The notes under the pieces were generated by a model. It was not told the origin of the DNA and did not search any database. It worked only from the letters and a program-made list of their open reading frames with translations. A stretch of DNA of 64,000 nucleotides from Microbotryum silenes-acaulis (lineage: Eukaryota > Basidiomycota > Microbotryomycetes > Microbotryales > Microbotryaceae), in NCBI GenBank assembly GCA_003665825.1, contig QPFY01000005.1:1116001-1180000 (forward strand), read 5' to 3'. A program made the translations under genes and the position numbers. Position 1 is the first letter of the stretch. Each line of letters begins with the position of its first letter. Shown here one piece after another: positions 12,275-22,402 of the stretch.

Positions 12275-12913
12275 TTAAAGGGGCTTCTTTTCGGTCTCGG
12301 CGCTGTCAACGGAGCAAGCCAAAGAGGATCGACAATGGTGAGCACGCAGAAAGAAAAGCAATCGGACCTGAAGTTGAAAACAACTCACCCAGCCTTGTCG
12401 AGACCCGACTTGACGTCGGCGTAGGCCTTAGTCGCGTTCTTCTCGATCTCACTTCCGCCCTTCTTAGCCTCGGCTTGGGCGTTACCGAAGGCCTGTGCGA
12501 ATCAAGTAGTAAGGTACGATGAGCTCCGAGTTCAAACAAAGAAACTGAAACAAATGAGTGCACTCACGCTTTTGAGCGTGTCCGTAATGGGCGAAGTACT
12601 ATCCTTGACCGCATCCGTAGCCTTCTCACCTCCCTCAACTGCCCCAAGCGCAGCGTCACTAACGACCCTGTTGACCTTCGCAGCAGCGTCCTTGACCGAA
12701 TCCGTCAACGTCTTGGAGAGGTAAGCTGAACCGACGAAGTTGCGTTGTTGGGTGCGGAAGACGGTGCGGAGAGTAGTAGGGGCTGAGCGACGGAGGGCAA
12801 ACCTGTGAAGTGAGGTGACGTCGTCATCGGAGTGGCGCGGTGGACGAGAGATGAGGGGGCGTCAGCTGGTCTGTCAAGAGCTCCCGCGGAGGATCAGCGA
12901 CATGAACTGACAT
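12275..12913 (-). CDS. Small LEA-like mitochondrial protein
   Basis: A 122-residue protein too split to show as a long reading frame. Minus-strand exons are 12913-12912 (only the A and T of the start codon), 12802-12568, 12492-12389 and 12302-12275. The N-terminus (MFALRRSAPTTLRTVFRTQQ) is a typical Arg/Ser/Thr mitochondrial presequence. The remainder is Ala/Lys/Asp-rich amphipathic helix with 11-mer-like repeats (SVKDAAAKVNRVV, KATDAVKDS, AEAKKGGSEIEKNATKAYAD) resembling late-embryogenesis-abundant proteins, which often protect membranes or proteins during desiccation or stress. The last intron can be skipped, giving a stop just after LDKAG at 12385; the spliced end GAETEKKPL is favoured by good splice sites. 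It converges with RIX1 (150 bp between stops). Function is inference from composition only. Confidence 0.6.
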
Positions 12914-14290
12914 GACGAAGATAATCTGTCTGCTGTGGTTTGAAGGGCTCGTCGGATGGTGTGGAGAGGAGGAAAAGACTCAAAGCCGAAAGAGAGGTCC
13001 AGCTCATCTTGAACTGGCGGTGTTAATGACCTCGATCAGCGATGACGTCGACTTCGGTCGCGCCACGTCAAGCCCAGCACCCCCTAGGGGCTGTACCTGG
13101 CGCCCCAATTTCCATTTTTCGATGCTATCACTGTACGTGTGAGCTGTTCACTGGGCTTTTCGGCTCATCTTTCTTCAGCAGAGTCCACTGTAAGATTACT
13201 TCAAGAAATGACACTGCGACGGATTTACCCCCTGACCGCTCGTCACGATGGTCCTGAGTCAAAGTTCGAGAGCGCTAGGCTGCCCCAACTTGGTATAGCT
13301 GGATCGGGTCTCAAAGATCGATACATGCCAAACTCAGAACATCAGCGAACCTACAGCTCAATGTCGCTGCAATAAAGCTGAGGTGTTACAACACCTCTTG
13401 ACTTTGGCGAGGATGTCCGACCGTGGACTTTACTCGAAGTCGGGTATCTCCGACTCGGATCCGCCGGACGAAATTCAGCGCACATTCACAAGCAGCTGAC
13501 TTTCTTTCGCAGATCTAACACATTGAGCTCGCTAGCAATCAGAGTGAAGCTGTCCTCGGTTCATCATTCGAAAGCAGTTGTTGCTGTTTCGACTCATACT
13601 CCTGTCTCGACGCAGTTTTTCGTCGGCGATAAACGTCACGGAGGACTCACTAATTCCGCAGATATGTTCCAATTGCTGACCTTTGAACCTTACCATGCGT
13701 TATCCCAGCCACACCAAACGGGCATGTTGTGAAGAATTGTCGCGCCACCGTACAAATCGCGACGTTGTCCTAAGGCCCTCCCTGACCGAGACATCGGCGC
13801 CACGGGCGTCGCCTGCGTGCCGCCAACTCGGATCTGCGCGCCGCCCGCCTGCGTGAGCCAGCGTGAGGCCCGGCGAGCGGTCCCAGAGTTCCCCCTGCCT
13901 TATCCTGTGCTTCCTTCCCTGCGTTTCCTCGCGCCAGGGCCACGGCCACTCTGGTACGCGCGTGTCTCGATTCGCCTCTCGTCCTTCTACTCCCACTCGT
14001 GCCTGCCCCATAGCAACGGTGAGTGACCGACGTCGCACGACGTGTGAAGCGACACGAGAGCTGACTGTTGTGACCTACTTTGCCATTCGATCGATCGCTC
14101 CACCGCCCTCCTCTGCTGGGTGCTCATTCCGCCGTCGTCGTCATCGTCACCTCACTGGCGGCTGCTCGCCTCGCCTGCGCTCGCATCGCCCCCCGCCTGC
14201 GCGCCATTGTAACGTCCAAACGAGCAGCTCCCCGACCGCTTGCCTCGCCCCGACTCCTTTCTTCCTCAACCCACCCTCCCATCAGTCAAC
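12914..14290. other. Long intergenic / promoter region upstream of the 14-3-3 gene
   Basis: About 1.4 kb between two divergent genes. Short open frames have no domain or intron continuity. The last about 200 bp before 14291 are CT-rich (strings of cctcctc and ccctccc), typical of leaders of highly expressed fungal genes. No RNA gene recognised. Confidence 0.45.
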
Positions 14291-16170
14291 ATGTCCGACG
14301 ACCGAAGTGAGAATGTCTACATGGCCAAGCTCGCCGAGCAGGTGAGTCGTTACAGCACGGCAGCAGCAGCAATAGCATGAGCGGGAGGGATGGGAGGGTG
14401 CGTGCGTGCGTGGCACGCGCGTTGGCCCGTGTTCGGTCGGTGCACCACCACCAAGCAGCATCATCCCCCCGTATCGCTGCTGCAGCCCGCCGCTCTTGTC
14501 GCTTTGACGACGCGCGGCCCAAGCTTCAACGCGCTGATCCCTGATTTGTCATGACCATTGTTAACAGGCCGAACGGTACGACGAGGTATGTCTAGGTTTT
14601 GACGCGTAATCCGTGTCGTGACTCGGCAGAGGGACCAGAGGGGGGCTGCTCGCTCGCTCCGCCTACGCCGATTTGGGGCACCCACACCCGTCAGCCACGC
14701 CACGCCAGCGTTGGCGGGCCTGCGGGTCCGGGCGACGACTGGCTGCTACGGGATTGTGGATTGGGCCGCGGTCTACAGCTCACTGACCATCTGGCGCAAT
14801 CGACCGGCTGTTCACACTCGTAGATGGTCCAGCAAATGAAGAGCATTGCTTCGGTGAGTCGCGCAGTGAATTTCAGACTGGAGTCAAAGGGGGCCTAAGC
14901 GTCGCGCGCGACGTGAAAGACGCGTTCAAGACGAAGTGGCGCTCCGAGGGAACGCCCTTTGCCAGCACCGTATACTAACAAAAAGTTCCCATGCCTTCTT
15001 CCGTCTTTTCAACAGCTTGACTCGGAACTCTCGATCGAGGAGAGGAATTTGCTTTCGGTCGCGTACAAGGTCGGTCCGGGGAACCCGCTGCCGACAGCGG
15101 TCTTAACGAGCCAAGCGACTCGAGAGCTGATCGCGAGCATCACCATGTCCCTGTGTTGTAGAACGTGATTGGTGCCCGACGCGCTTCGTGGAGGATCGTT
15201 TCGTCCATCGAGGGCAAGGAGGAGGTCAGTTCACCCGCCAACCGGCCACGCCAATGCGTCACTGACCTCGCGTCCGCTGTGTCTCCTTTTCCCGCCGTTG
15301 CGTCGTCCACACCAGGCCAAAGGAAATACGACCCAGGTTACCGCTATCATGGCTTACCGTAAAAAGATCGAGGGCGAGCTCGCCAGCAGTCAGTCGGCCA
15401 TACACCACAACAAGCCCGGTGGTTTTGGAGCCTGAAGCTGACGATCGATGCTCCGAATCTCTTCATCAGTCTGCGAGGACATCCTCAAGGTTCTTGATGA
15501 CCACCTCATCAAGTCGGCCGAATCCGGAGAGTCGAAGGTCCGTTGATACACTCGTGCGGATCCCCACCACCTTACATGAGCACAATGCTGACCCACGCGC
15601 GAGCGCCCTTTCTCTCTCAACAGGTCTTCTACCACAAGATGAAGGGTGACTACCACCGCTACCTCGCCGAGTTCGCCCAGGGCTCAACTCGCTCGTCGTC
15701 GTCCGAGGCGTCTCTTGAGGCTTGTACGTCGAGCAGAACTAGTCCCGCGTGCGATACAGGTGGACGGGGCAGGAGGACGTGTTTGCTGACCTCAGACGAA
15801 TCTCTGTCGCTCCGCTTTGCGTTCGCGCCTCACAGACAAGACCGCATCGTCGATCGCCTCGACCGAGTTGCCGCCTACGCACCCTATTCGCCTCGGCCTG
15901 GCCCTCAACTTCTCCGTCTTCTACTACGAGATCCTCAACTCGCCCGACAAGGCGTGCGCGTTGGCCAAGCTTGCCTTCGACGACGCCATCGCCGAGCTCG
16001 ACACCTTGTCCGAGGAGTCGTACAAGGACTCGACGCTCATCATGCAATTGCTCCGCGACAACCTGACGCTGTGGACCTCGGACTTGCAGGACGCACCGGC
16101 TGAGAAGGAGGAGGCTGCACCGGCCGCGGCTGGGGAAGAGGCAGCCCCTACGGGCGAGGAGGCGGCTTAA
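14291..16170 (+). CDS. BMH1: 14-3-3 protein
   Basis: 14-3-3 proteins are cytosolic dimers that bind phosphoserine/threonine peptides and regulate signalling, cell cycle and metabolism. Nine exons (14291-14341, 14568-14585, 14824-14853, 15016-15069, 15162-15224, 15316-15388, 15470-15537, 15624-15723, 15836-16170) give 263 residues, the family size. Family signatures are clear: [20 protein letters not shown] and [20 protein letters not shown], with NFSVFYYEI downstream. The phosphate-pocket residues Lys, Arg, Arg and Tyr are present in these stretches. The C-terminus is a variable Ala/Glu-rich tail. Exons of 18 and 30 nt near the 5' end are notable. There is only one copy in this window. Confidence 0.95.
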
Positions 16171-16947
16171 ATGATCACAAAGACAGCGGTCCTCTTCCCT
16201 CTTTTGCCCGAGTTCGCGCGGAATTGGGGAGCGTTGATCGTGGGAGAGTAGGGTAATTGACGAGGGCCCATGAATTCACCGTGTTTGCTCATGTTTCGAG
16301 GCCCGCGTCGTCTCCTTCTCACCCTTGGATTCTCCTTGCGCGTATTCCCCACATCCACCTATACTTTTTTGGGCTCTTTCCGTCTTTGTCTCCTTTTCGA
16401 TTACCTGCACGTTTCTTTCCACTCTTTTCCTTCTTCTGCCCGTGTTTACAAGCGAGCTCCCCTTTTTTCTTCTTCCTTTGTTTGCTTTCGTTCTCTCGAT
16501 CGCCGAATCATCATCTAGTATCCAAAGCCCGAAACTCAAGAAAATGTGCAGCCGAGAGAGAGATCCTGATCGTGAATGAGTGGGGGTAGTACAAGTCCAT
16601 CGGCATGATGAGACCGTCGGGCCCAAGTCGAAGCTAGTCTGGATGCTGCGACCCCTGTCTGATCCCCTTGGTGCCTGCTGGATTCCCGAAGGCCACGATT
16701 GGCTCTTATCCACTGTCTTCGGATCGAATCTTCGCAGGAGGCGATGCAGGGTCCCTTCAGGAATTTTGTGAAAGATCTCTCTGGCCTCTGCCACCCGGAA
16801 GGTAGGCACTTAAGAAATCTACTCCTGCGGATGAGTTGCAACAAAATGGGACTGCTGAGTGGATAAATGTTTGCCACAAGACTACAATGGTACAAGTCGG
16901 ATCATATTTGGTCAAAGAAACTGCCCTTGTGTCTCGATGGGGTTGTC
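16171..16947. other. Intergenic between convergent genes
   Basis: 777 bp holding the 3' ends of the 14-3-3 gene and the unknown minus-strand gene. The segment 16300-16500 is T/C-rich on the + strand, consistent with a 3' UTR. Open frames here show no domain. No gene supported. Confidence 0.5.
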
Positions 16948-18011
16948 CTATGCCGTCGTAGTCGATCTCGACTCGGACGTTCCATGATTCGTCGTGGGCC
17001 CCACATGCGACTGGGCGGCATTCGCGATCGCTTGTTCCATCTCCTTCCTCTCAATCTCCAACATTCTCTTGCGTTCCTCTTCCGCCTCTTCCAATCGGAT
17101 CCTCTGTTCCCTCATGTGTGCCAACTTCATCCGTGCCTGTTCGACCTCGTCGACGATCGGCCCTCCACCCCCATCAGCTCCGTTGATGGGTGGTCTCTCA
17201 TCCTGCGGTGAAGGAGGAACGTAGCCCGGTGGTCCATCTTCCGGGCTTTGCACTCCTCCTCCTGCATTCGCTCCATTCCAAGCGCCTCTGAACGTCGCAG
17301 GCCCTACAACCCTCCCCGCGTCAACCTCAACGAAGTCAGGTCCATACCCATTCGTATCGGACCCATCACTGAACTGCTTGACCTTCCCATCGGTCGCTTT
17401 GGTCCAAGCCAATCGTGCGACCTCGTTACTGGCCGTACCGATCTGACCTAATGGACCAAAGGCTAAAGGACCCGAATGTATCCAGTTGCGATTCGCGAGG
17501 AGGAGAGCGGTCTTTATCGCTTCGAAGGCGCGCGTGACGGGGGAGTTGTGGGGGAAGGAGAGGGCGGTTCGGTTGTAGAATTTGCGTTGGATCGAGATCA
17601 CTTTGGAGAGAACTTCGCCGGGACTGGTGGGAGGGCGACGATCGAGCGATTGTCCGGGGTGATGGTCCATGGTCCATGGCGGGGAGAGAGCGTCAGAAAT
17701 AGACGTGCGGTCGGCAACACGAATGGGTAGCGAATGGCATCGGTATGTGGAGTAGTAGCGGAGTTTTAAGGCATCGTTCGACGTGGGAGAAATCAAAACA
17801 CTCGAGGTCAGTCGTCTGCTTCTGCATCATAGGGGAATCTGGTGAGGGTCGAGGAGGGAAGTTCCCCACTCGGGGTTCTCCGGACTCCGACGACTGACAG
17901 ATTGCCCCTGGACGCCTTTGAGTAGACGTATGCGGCGAGCACCTGGTAGACGATGTGTTGTGGGATCGCCGGTAGTTCCTTGGCCAAGAGGGCGATGACT
18001 GTGATGGAAAA
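16948..18011 (-). CDS. Unrecognised protein with C-terminal coiled coil; 5' end unresolved
   Basis: I do not recognise this gene. The long 3' exon (17821-16948) joins in phase to an upstream exon (about 18011-17899) coding a helical stretch, ITVIALLAKELPAIPQHIVY. A likely further 5' exon around 18085-18040 carries NSDDGKQPELVASIM, but no start codon can be placed with confidence. The middle has a conserved-looking helical part (KVISIQRKFYNRTALSFP, then AFEAIKTALLLANRNW). A Pro/Gly-rich linker follows, and near the end a charged coiled coil, EEAEEERKRMLEIERKEMEQ. There are no transmembrane segments or catalytic motifs. Reading-frame length and exon joining support a real gene; function is unknown. 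Confidence 0.55.
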
Positions 18012-18478
18012 CTCATGGAGGTTAGCGGTTTTGTTCCGGTTCGAGGGTTCTCGTGGGGATCGACATGATGGAGGCCACGAGCTCAGGCTGTTTTCCGTCG
18101 TCCGAGTTGCCAGTGCTCGTTGACCAGTGCTACAGGAAGCATCAACGTTGAAGGAGGTGACCGGAGGGTTGGGACTTGCCTTCTTTTTGAGAGAGCATGG
18201 TCCCTAACAAACCGCGTGTGCTGGACCCGACAACGGCGAACAAGTAATGGTGGACGAGAAGCTCCGAGGAAGCTCGAGGGCTTAATTTGGACGAAGGCCA
18301 GAGTCAGACGGCCGGTTCGACGGCGCGTGATGGCGGTGGCCGAGCACGGGTGGCTTCTTTAATGGGGCAAATCGAAAGACTCTAATGCGCATTTTGGAGC
18401 TTGCGCGCGGGCCACTGTGTTTCCCGTCGACGACAAGCGAGGGTTGCGCTTGTGCTGGCTGCGTGGCGATTCTCAAAG
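18012..18478. other. Divergent 5' region (unknown gene / ERJ5)
   Basis: Contains the unresolved 5' exon(s) of the minus-strand gene and the promoter of the plus-strand DnaJ gene. An ATGCTCTCTCAAAAAGAAGG on the minus strand near 18200 is a candidate start for the unknown gene, but it cannot be joined in frame by GT-AG splicing that I can find. Confidence 0.35.
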
Positions 18479-20245
18479 ATGAAGCTGTTACGATTGCTGC
18501 CGACCCTTTTACTGGGTGTCGCATTCTCTCAAGGGTGCGTTGTGCTTACGTCTTGACTCGGTGTCATGTCGTGCATGCACTCGGTGCCTGTGCTTGTGCC
18601 GCGGGCCCCCGTGGCTGAACCTTCTTGGCTCACTCACCACCCACTCTCAGCGTTCTCGCCTGGGACAACGAAGACCAGTGAGTTCCTGCAAGGCTCTTGT
18701 TGGGCACTGCATTCCGGGAATATGCCTCTGATCAGGCTCCTTGTTGTGATTGTGCTGTAGTGAAATCTTTGACATTGTTTCTGCGCTCGAACAAGCCGAG
18801 GGCAAAGGCACCACCTTTTGTACGTCTTGCCTTCTATCTCTATCCCGTTCGGGTAGGTCGCTTGGCCTGTGATTCGATGGGCTCACTTTGTACCTTGATC
18901 CTACTCAGACTCTTTTGTGAATGTGACCAAATCCGCCACCGAAAAGGACATTACAAAAGCCTACCGCAAGCTGTCGCTGGAGATGCAGTCAGTTCCCCTT
19001 CGCTCGCCGCATCTTCCCCCCCGTCCCGCACCTGATTGGCGAGCTGACCACCCACTGCCCACTCTCACCACTTGACCTCCCTGCTCGTATTCAGCCCGGA
19101 CAAGGTTGGGGATGACAAAGTCGTCGCAGACCGCTTCGCCAGGCTCGGCACGATCGTCGGTATCCTCCGCGATGCTGAAAAGAGGAAGAGGTTCGTTCTA
19201 TCTCGAGATTCTGAGTCGCATCGCAGGGACTCTTAGGATAGATCTGATTTATTGAGTTGGCTGGGTTCAGGTACGACTTTTTCTACGACCACGGTGTCCC
19301 CAAGTGGCGAGGAACGGGCTGTAAGTAGGACGCGTCTCGACTGCTTCCGGTCGCGTGACCTTTTTTTCTCGACTTGAACCCATGTCACGCGCTACCCGAG
19401 CCCTTTGAATACTAAATCAGGACATTTTCTTGTTCACTGATAGACTACTACTCGCGTTGGAGGCCCGGATTTGGCACGGTCGTGACTTCGTTGCTCGTCT
19501 TCTCGTGCTTCGTCCACTACTTCATCCTCGTCGTGTCCTACTACATCTCCAAGATGAGGATCAAGGTGTGAGTAGTTGATGGGCCATGTTTCCTTGCACG
19601 TCGCGCAAGAAGGCTGATTTGTATATATTCCATACCTGCAGCTTCCACCAACAAGCGCTCGAGCATGCCTGGGGAGCCGGCAAGAAGCCCCTCGCCGGTC
19701 GCAAGCGTTTGCACCTCAAGACGGGCGACCAAGGCGACCCTCTCGGCGTGCCCGGTATCAATGGAGGTCGCCCGACCGCTCCTGGTGCGATCATTCAAAT
19801 GGTCGTTGAGGGCACTTCCGTCTACGTCGTGGAGGATGGAGAGGGTGAGCCTTCGATCTTGAAAACGCGCCAATCAGATACGCCGTACTCATGATGCCCA
19901 ACCCTGTCTCGCACAGAACACCTCTTCTCGGAAGCCAACGCCAAGTGGCCTTCGGCTTCTCAAACCTGGGTCCCTCGCATCATCAAGAACCGTTCGGAAT
20001 GGTACGCCTGGGCCACAGGCAACGGGCCCGTTGCCGATTCTTCTTCCAACGGTCAAGGCGAGTACGAGACGACGACCGAGACGCGCGTTAATGAGAAGAC
20101 GGGCAAGAAGGAGACGGTCGTGGTGAAGAAACCTAAAGGACCTATGAGGGGCGTGGAGTTGCAGGGTAAGGTTGGCGGAAGGAGGCGTGTGGTCAAGCCT
20201 TCGAAGCCTGTTGCGCCGGCTAAGGAGGAGAAGAAGGAGAAGTAA
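18479..20245 (+). CDS. ERJ5: ER-membrane DnaJ protein (Erj5 type)
   Basis: A J-domain co-chaperone predicted to stimulate an ER Hsp70 from the luminal side. Nine exons (18479-18534, 18651-18677, 18761-18819, 18909-18987, 19095-19190, 19271-19320, 19444-19567, 19642-19844, 19917-20245) give 340 residues. The N-terminus MKLLRLLPTLLLGVAFSQG is a signal peptide. The J domain runs from about residue 50, with EKDITKAYRKLSLEMHPDK; the HPD tripeptide is split by an intron. After YDFFYDHGVPKWRG comes one membrane segment (VVTSLLVFSCFVHYFILVV, about residues 145-167) and a cytosolic basic tail rich in Lys, ending PAKEEKKEK. Topology and one TM fit yeast Erj5. Orthology by name is inference. Confidence 0.82.
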
Positions 20246-20617
20246 GGGAGATGATGAAGGCTCGAGTAACGGGTGGAGTTGACGAGATGAATGCACAAAG
20301 CAAGGCGGGAGGAGGAGAAAGAAAGAAATGATGACATGCGTTCGAGGGAGAAGCAGATTGGAATGATGCATGACTATCCGGTGTGTCAAGTCGAAGACAC
20401 CATCACCTCCTCGAGGTATTTCACAGGAAGCGACTTCAAGCTTTCATGTCTTGGGTGGGGACATAGTGTGCACTTTGTGTCGTAGTGCCATCTCTCGCGC
20501 CTGGAACTAAAAAAAGTTGGTTAATTGCAATTGATCATTGTATGCGGCATAAAGAGGTCAACTTCGAGCGAGCGCTGTTCTTTTCAGTTCAAGATCTGTT
20601 CTACACCTGACAAGCGT

Positions 20618-22182
20618 CTATTTCTCCATCTCCTCATCACCCGCATCCTCAGTCGACAAGACGGCAATGATCTGCCACCTCCCTACAAAATCACTCTTCC
20701 ACAACCTCACTCTAGCATCATCCCCAGCAGTACTCAACACCGTACCCGTTACGTTCCATCCAACCTTGACGGTCCCGATCCCACTCGCACCGGCATTCCG
20801 ATTCGACGTCCCCGACAAGGACTTGGGATGCGAATGAAGGTCTTCGAGTTCGTCATCGACTTTGGCCCTCCATTCTCCCGTCGAAAGGGTTAGTTCATCT
20901 TGGGTGTCCAAGGAAGGTGGATAGATACGCCAAACGCGCGCTCGACCGTCTCTTGATCCCGAGGCGAGAAGTTGGTAGGAACGACCTGAGGCGGGGGCCC
21001 AGGCGAGGGATGCGGTGGGGGGCACGGACGCGTAGGAGGATGAGGATGAACTGGATCGGGCGGGAATGAGGTTGAGGAAGTTGGACCAGGGGGCATGGTC
21101 GGGGAGGTGGAAGAGCTGATCGATGAAAGCGAGAAAAGTGGTTAGACCCAAGTGAGAAATCCGTGCTTGAACAATGGACTGACTCGAATAATACCCGACG
21201 TGCCGGACGATACGGCCAGTCGTTCTCCCCACCAAGCCTCCTTACACCAGCTCAGTGACCAACCACCATCAGTCTCGATCGTGCCACCTTTCCTGCCATC
21301 GAAGCTGCCTCCGCTGGCGGAGGAACCCATCGAGCTGACGGCAGCGGTCCCGAGCGAGGACGAGGCGACCGAAGCATGGATCCCACTCCTGTTAGGGCTG
21401 GCCGACGTATCGGATCCGCTCAGGAGGGACGAACTGGCATGGAAGCCGTCGAAGGATTGGGCCTGACTGCCCGATGGGTTGGCAACCCCTGTCGCGCTTG
21501 CCGAAGTGGGGAAGTTGATCGTACTCGACCCGGCGGTCGACACCCCCAAGGAGGGTCCTTGCAAGGTGACGGATTGTGCGGTCGAAGGTGCGGCAGTCAA
21601 GACGGTGAGGTCGATATCGTTGACGAGGGACCACTCGGACAGGGTCACCGGGTCGAGGCATTCCCATACGCGGAGATGGGAATCACTCGACACGGCCGCG
21701 AGCTTGAGTCCAAACGCGGCGGGAGCGAATTCGATCGAGCGGATCGTTCCTCTGGCGTCGGTCAACACGGCTGTGGGGATCCATCGTTTGGTGGAGGAGG
21801 ATGTTCTGCGCCCCCCTGGTGTTGCTGTAGAGCCGGTTGCGCCTGATGAGCCCCTCACGGTCGTACCGGTAGCTCCTCCGGTGCCACCAGCCGCCGTGGC
21901 GCCTTTGACGTGATCCCAGGACCAGAGCTTGATCGAGCTGTCTACAGCACCACTTGCGAGTACAGTCCCAAACTGAGGCTCAGCCCAAGCGAGGTCAAGC
22001 ACAGGCGAGTCATGGGCCTTCCATTCGATGGGCCTGGCATCGTATGCGCCGGTGGTGGGGTCGCGTTCGGTGACGCGGATGGTGTGGTCAAGCGAGCAGG
22101 TCGCCAGTCGATGGTGTTGCGAGAAGCGGACGGCCGTGATGAGGTCCGAATGCTGCGACGAGATGGCTGACTGTGAGGCCAT
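20618..22182 (-). CDS. SEH1: Nucleoporin Seh1, WD40 protein
   Basis: Seh1 is a beta-propeller subunit of the Nup84/Nup107 Y-complex of the nuclear pore and of the SEA/GATOR2 complex. Exons 22182-21184 and 21115-20618 give 498 residues, longer than the yeast protein. Diagnostic stretches are HSDLITAVRFSQHHRLATCS, DHTIRVTERD, WKAHDSPVLDLAWAEPQFG and GAVDSSIKLWSW at the start. The later blades read LAWAPASGRSYQLLASGSRD and VLSTAGDDARVRLWKSDFVG. Between blades there are Gly/Thr- and Ser-rich insertions (for example around GATAAGGTGGATGTTVRGSS), probably disordered loops. The start is 221 bp from the divergent LSB3 start. Confidence 0.85.
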
Positions 22183-22402
22183 CCTTGAGCGTACAGCTGC
22201 GAGAAAAAGGAGCGTTGTCGCCGTGTGGGGTAAAGCTGAGTCGCAGTCGAGCCGAGGCGCGCAGTGTGGCTCAGTGTGGCAGATTCGGGCGGGGGTCGGG
22301 CGGGCGAGCGCGGGCGTGTACGACCGACCAAGCAGCGGTGCCGATCTGGTGCATCTTGCTCCTCTTCTCGTTTCCGGTAATCACCCCGCAAAATCGATCA
22401 TC
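22183..22402. promoter_or_regulatory. Shared divergent promoter SEH1 / LSB3
   Basis: Only 220 bp separate the two start codons, so both promoters and 5' UTRs must share this interval. No TATA box seen. Confidence 0.5.

Noticed and set aside
18020..18070. tRNA B-box-like GGTTCGAGGGT
   Set aside because: No matching A box or cloverleaf around it.
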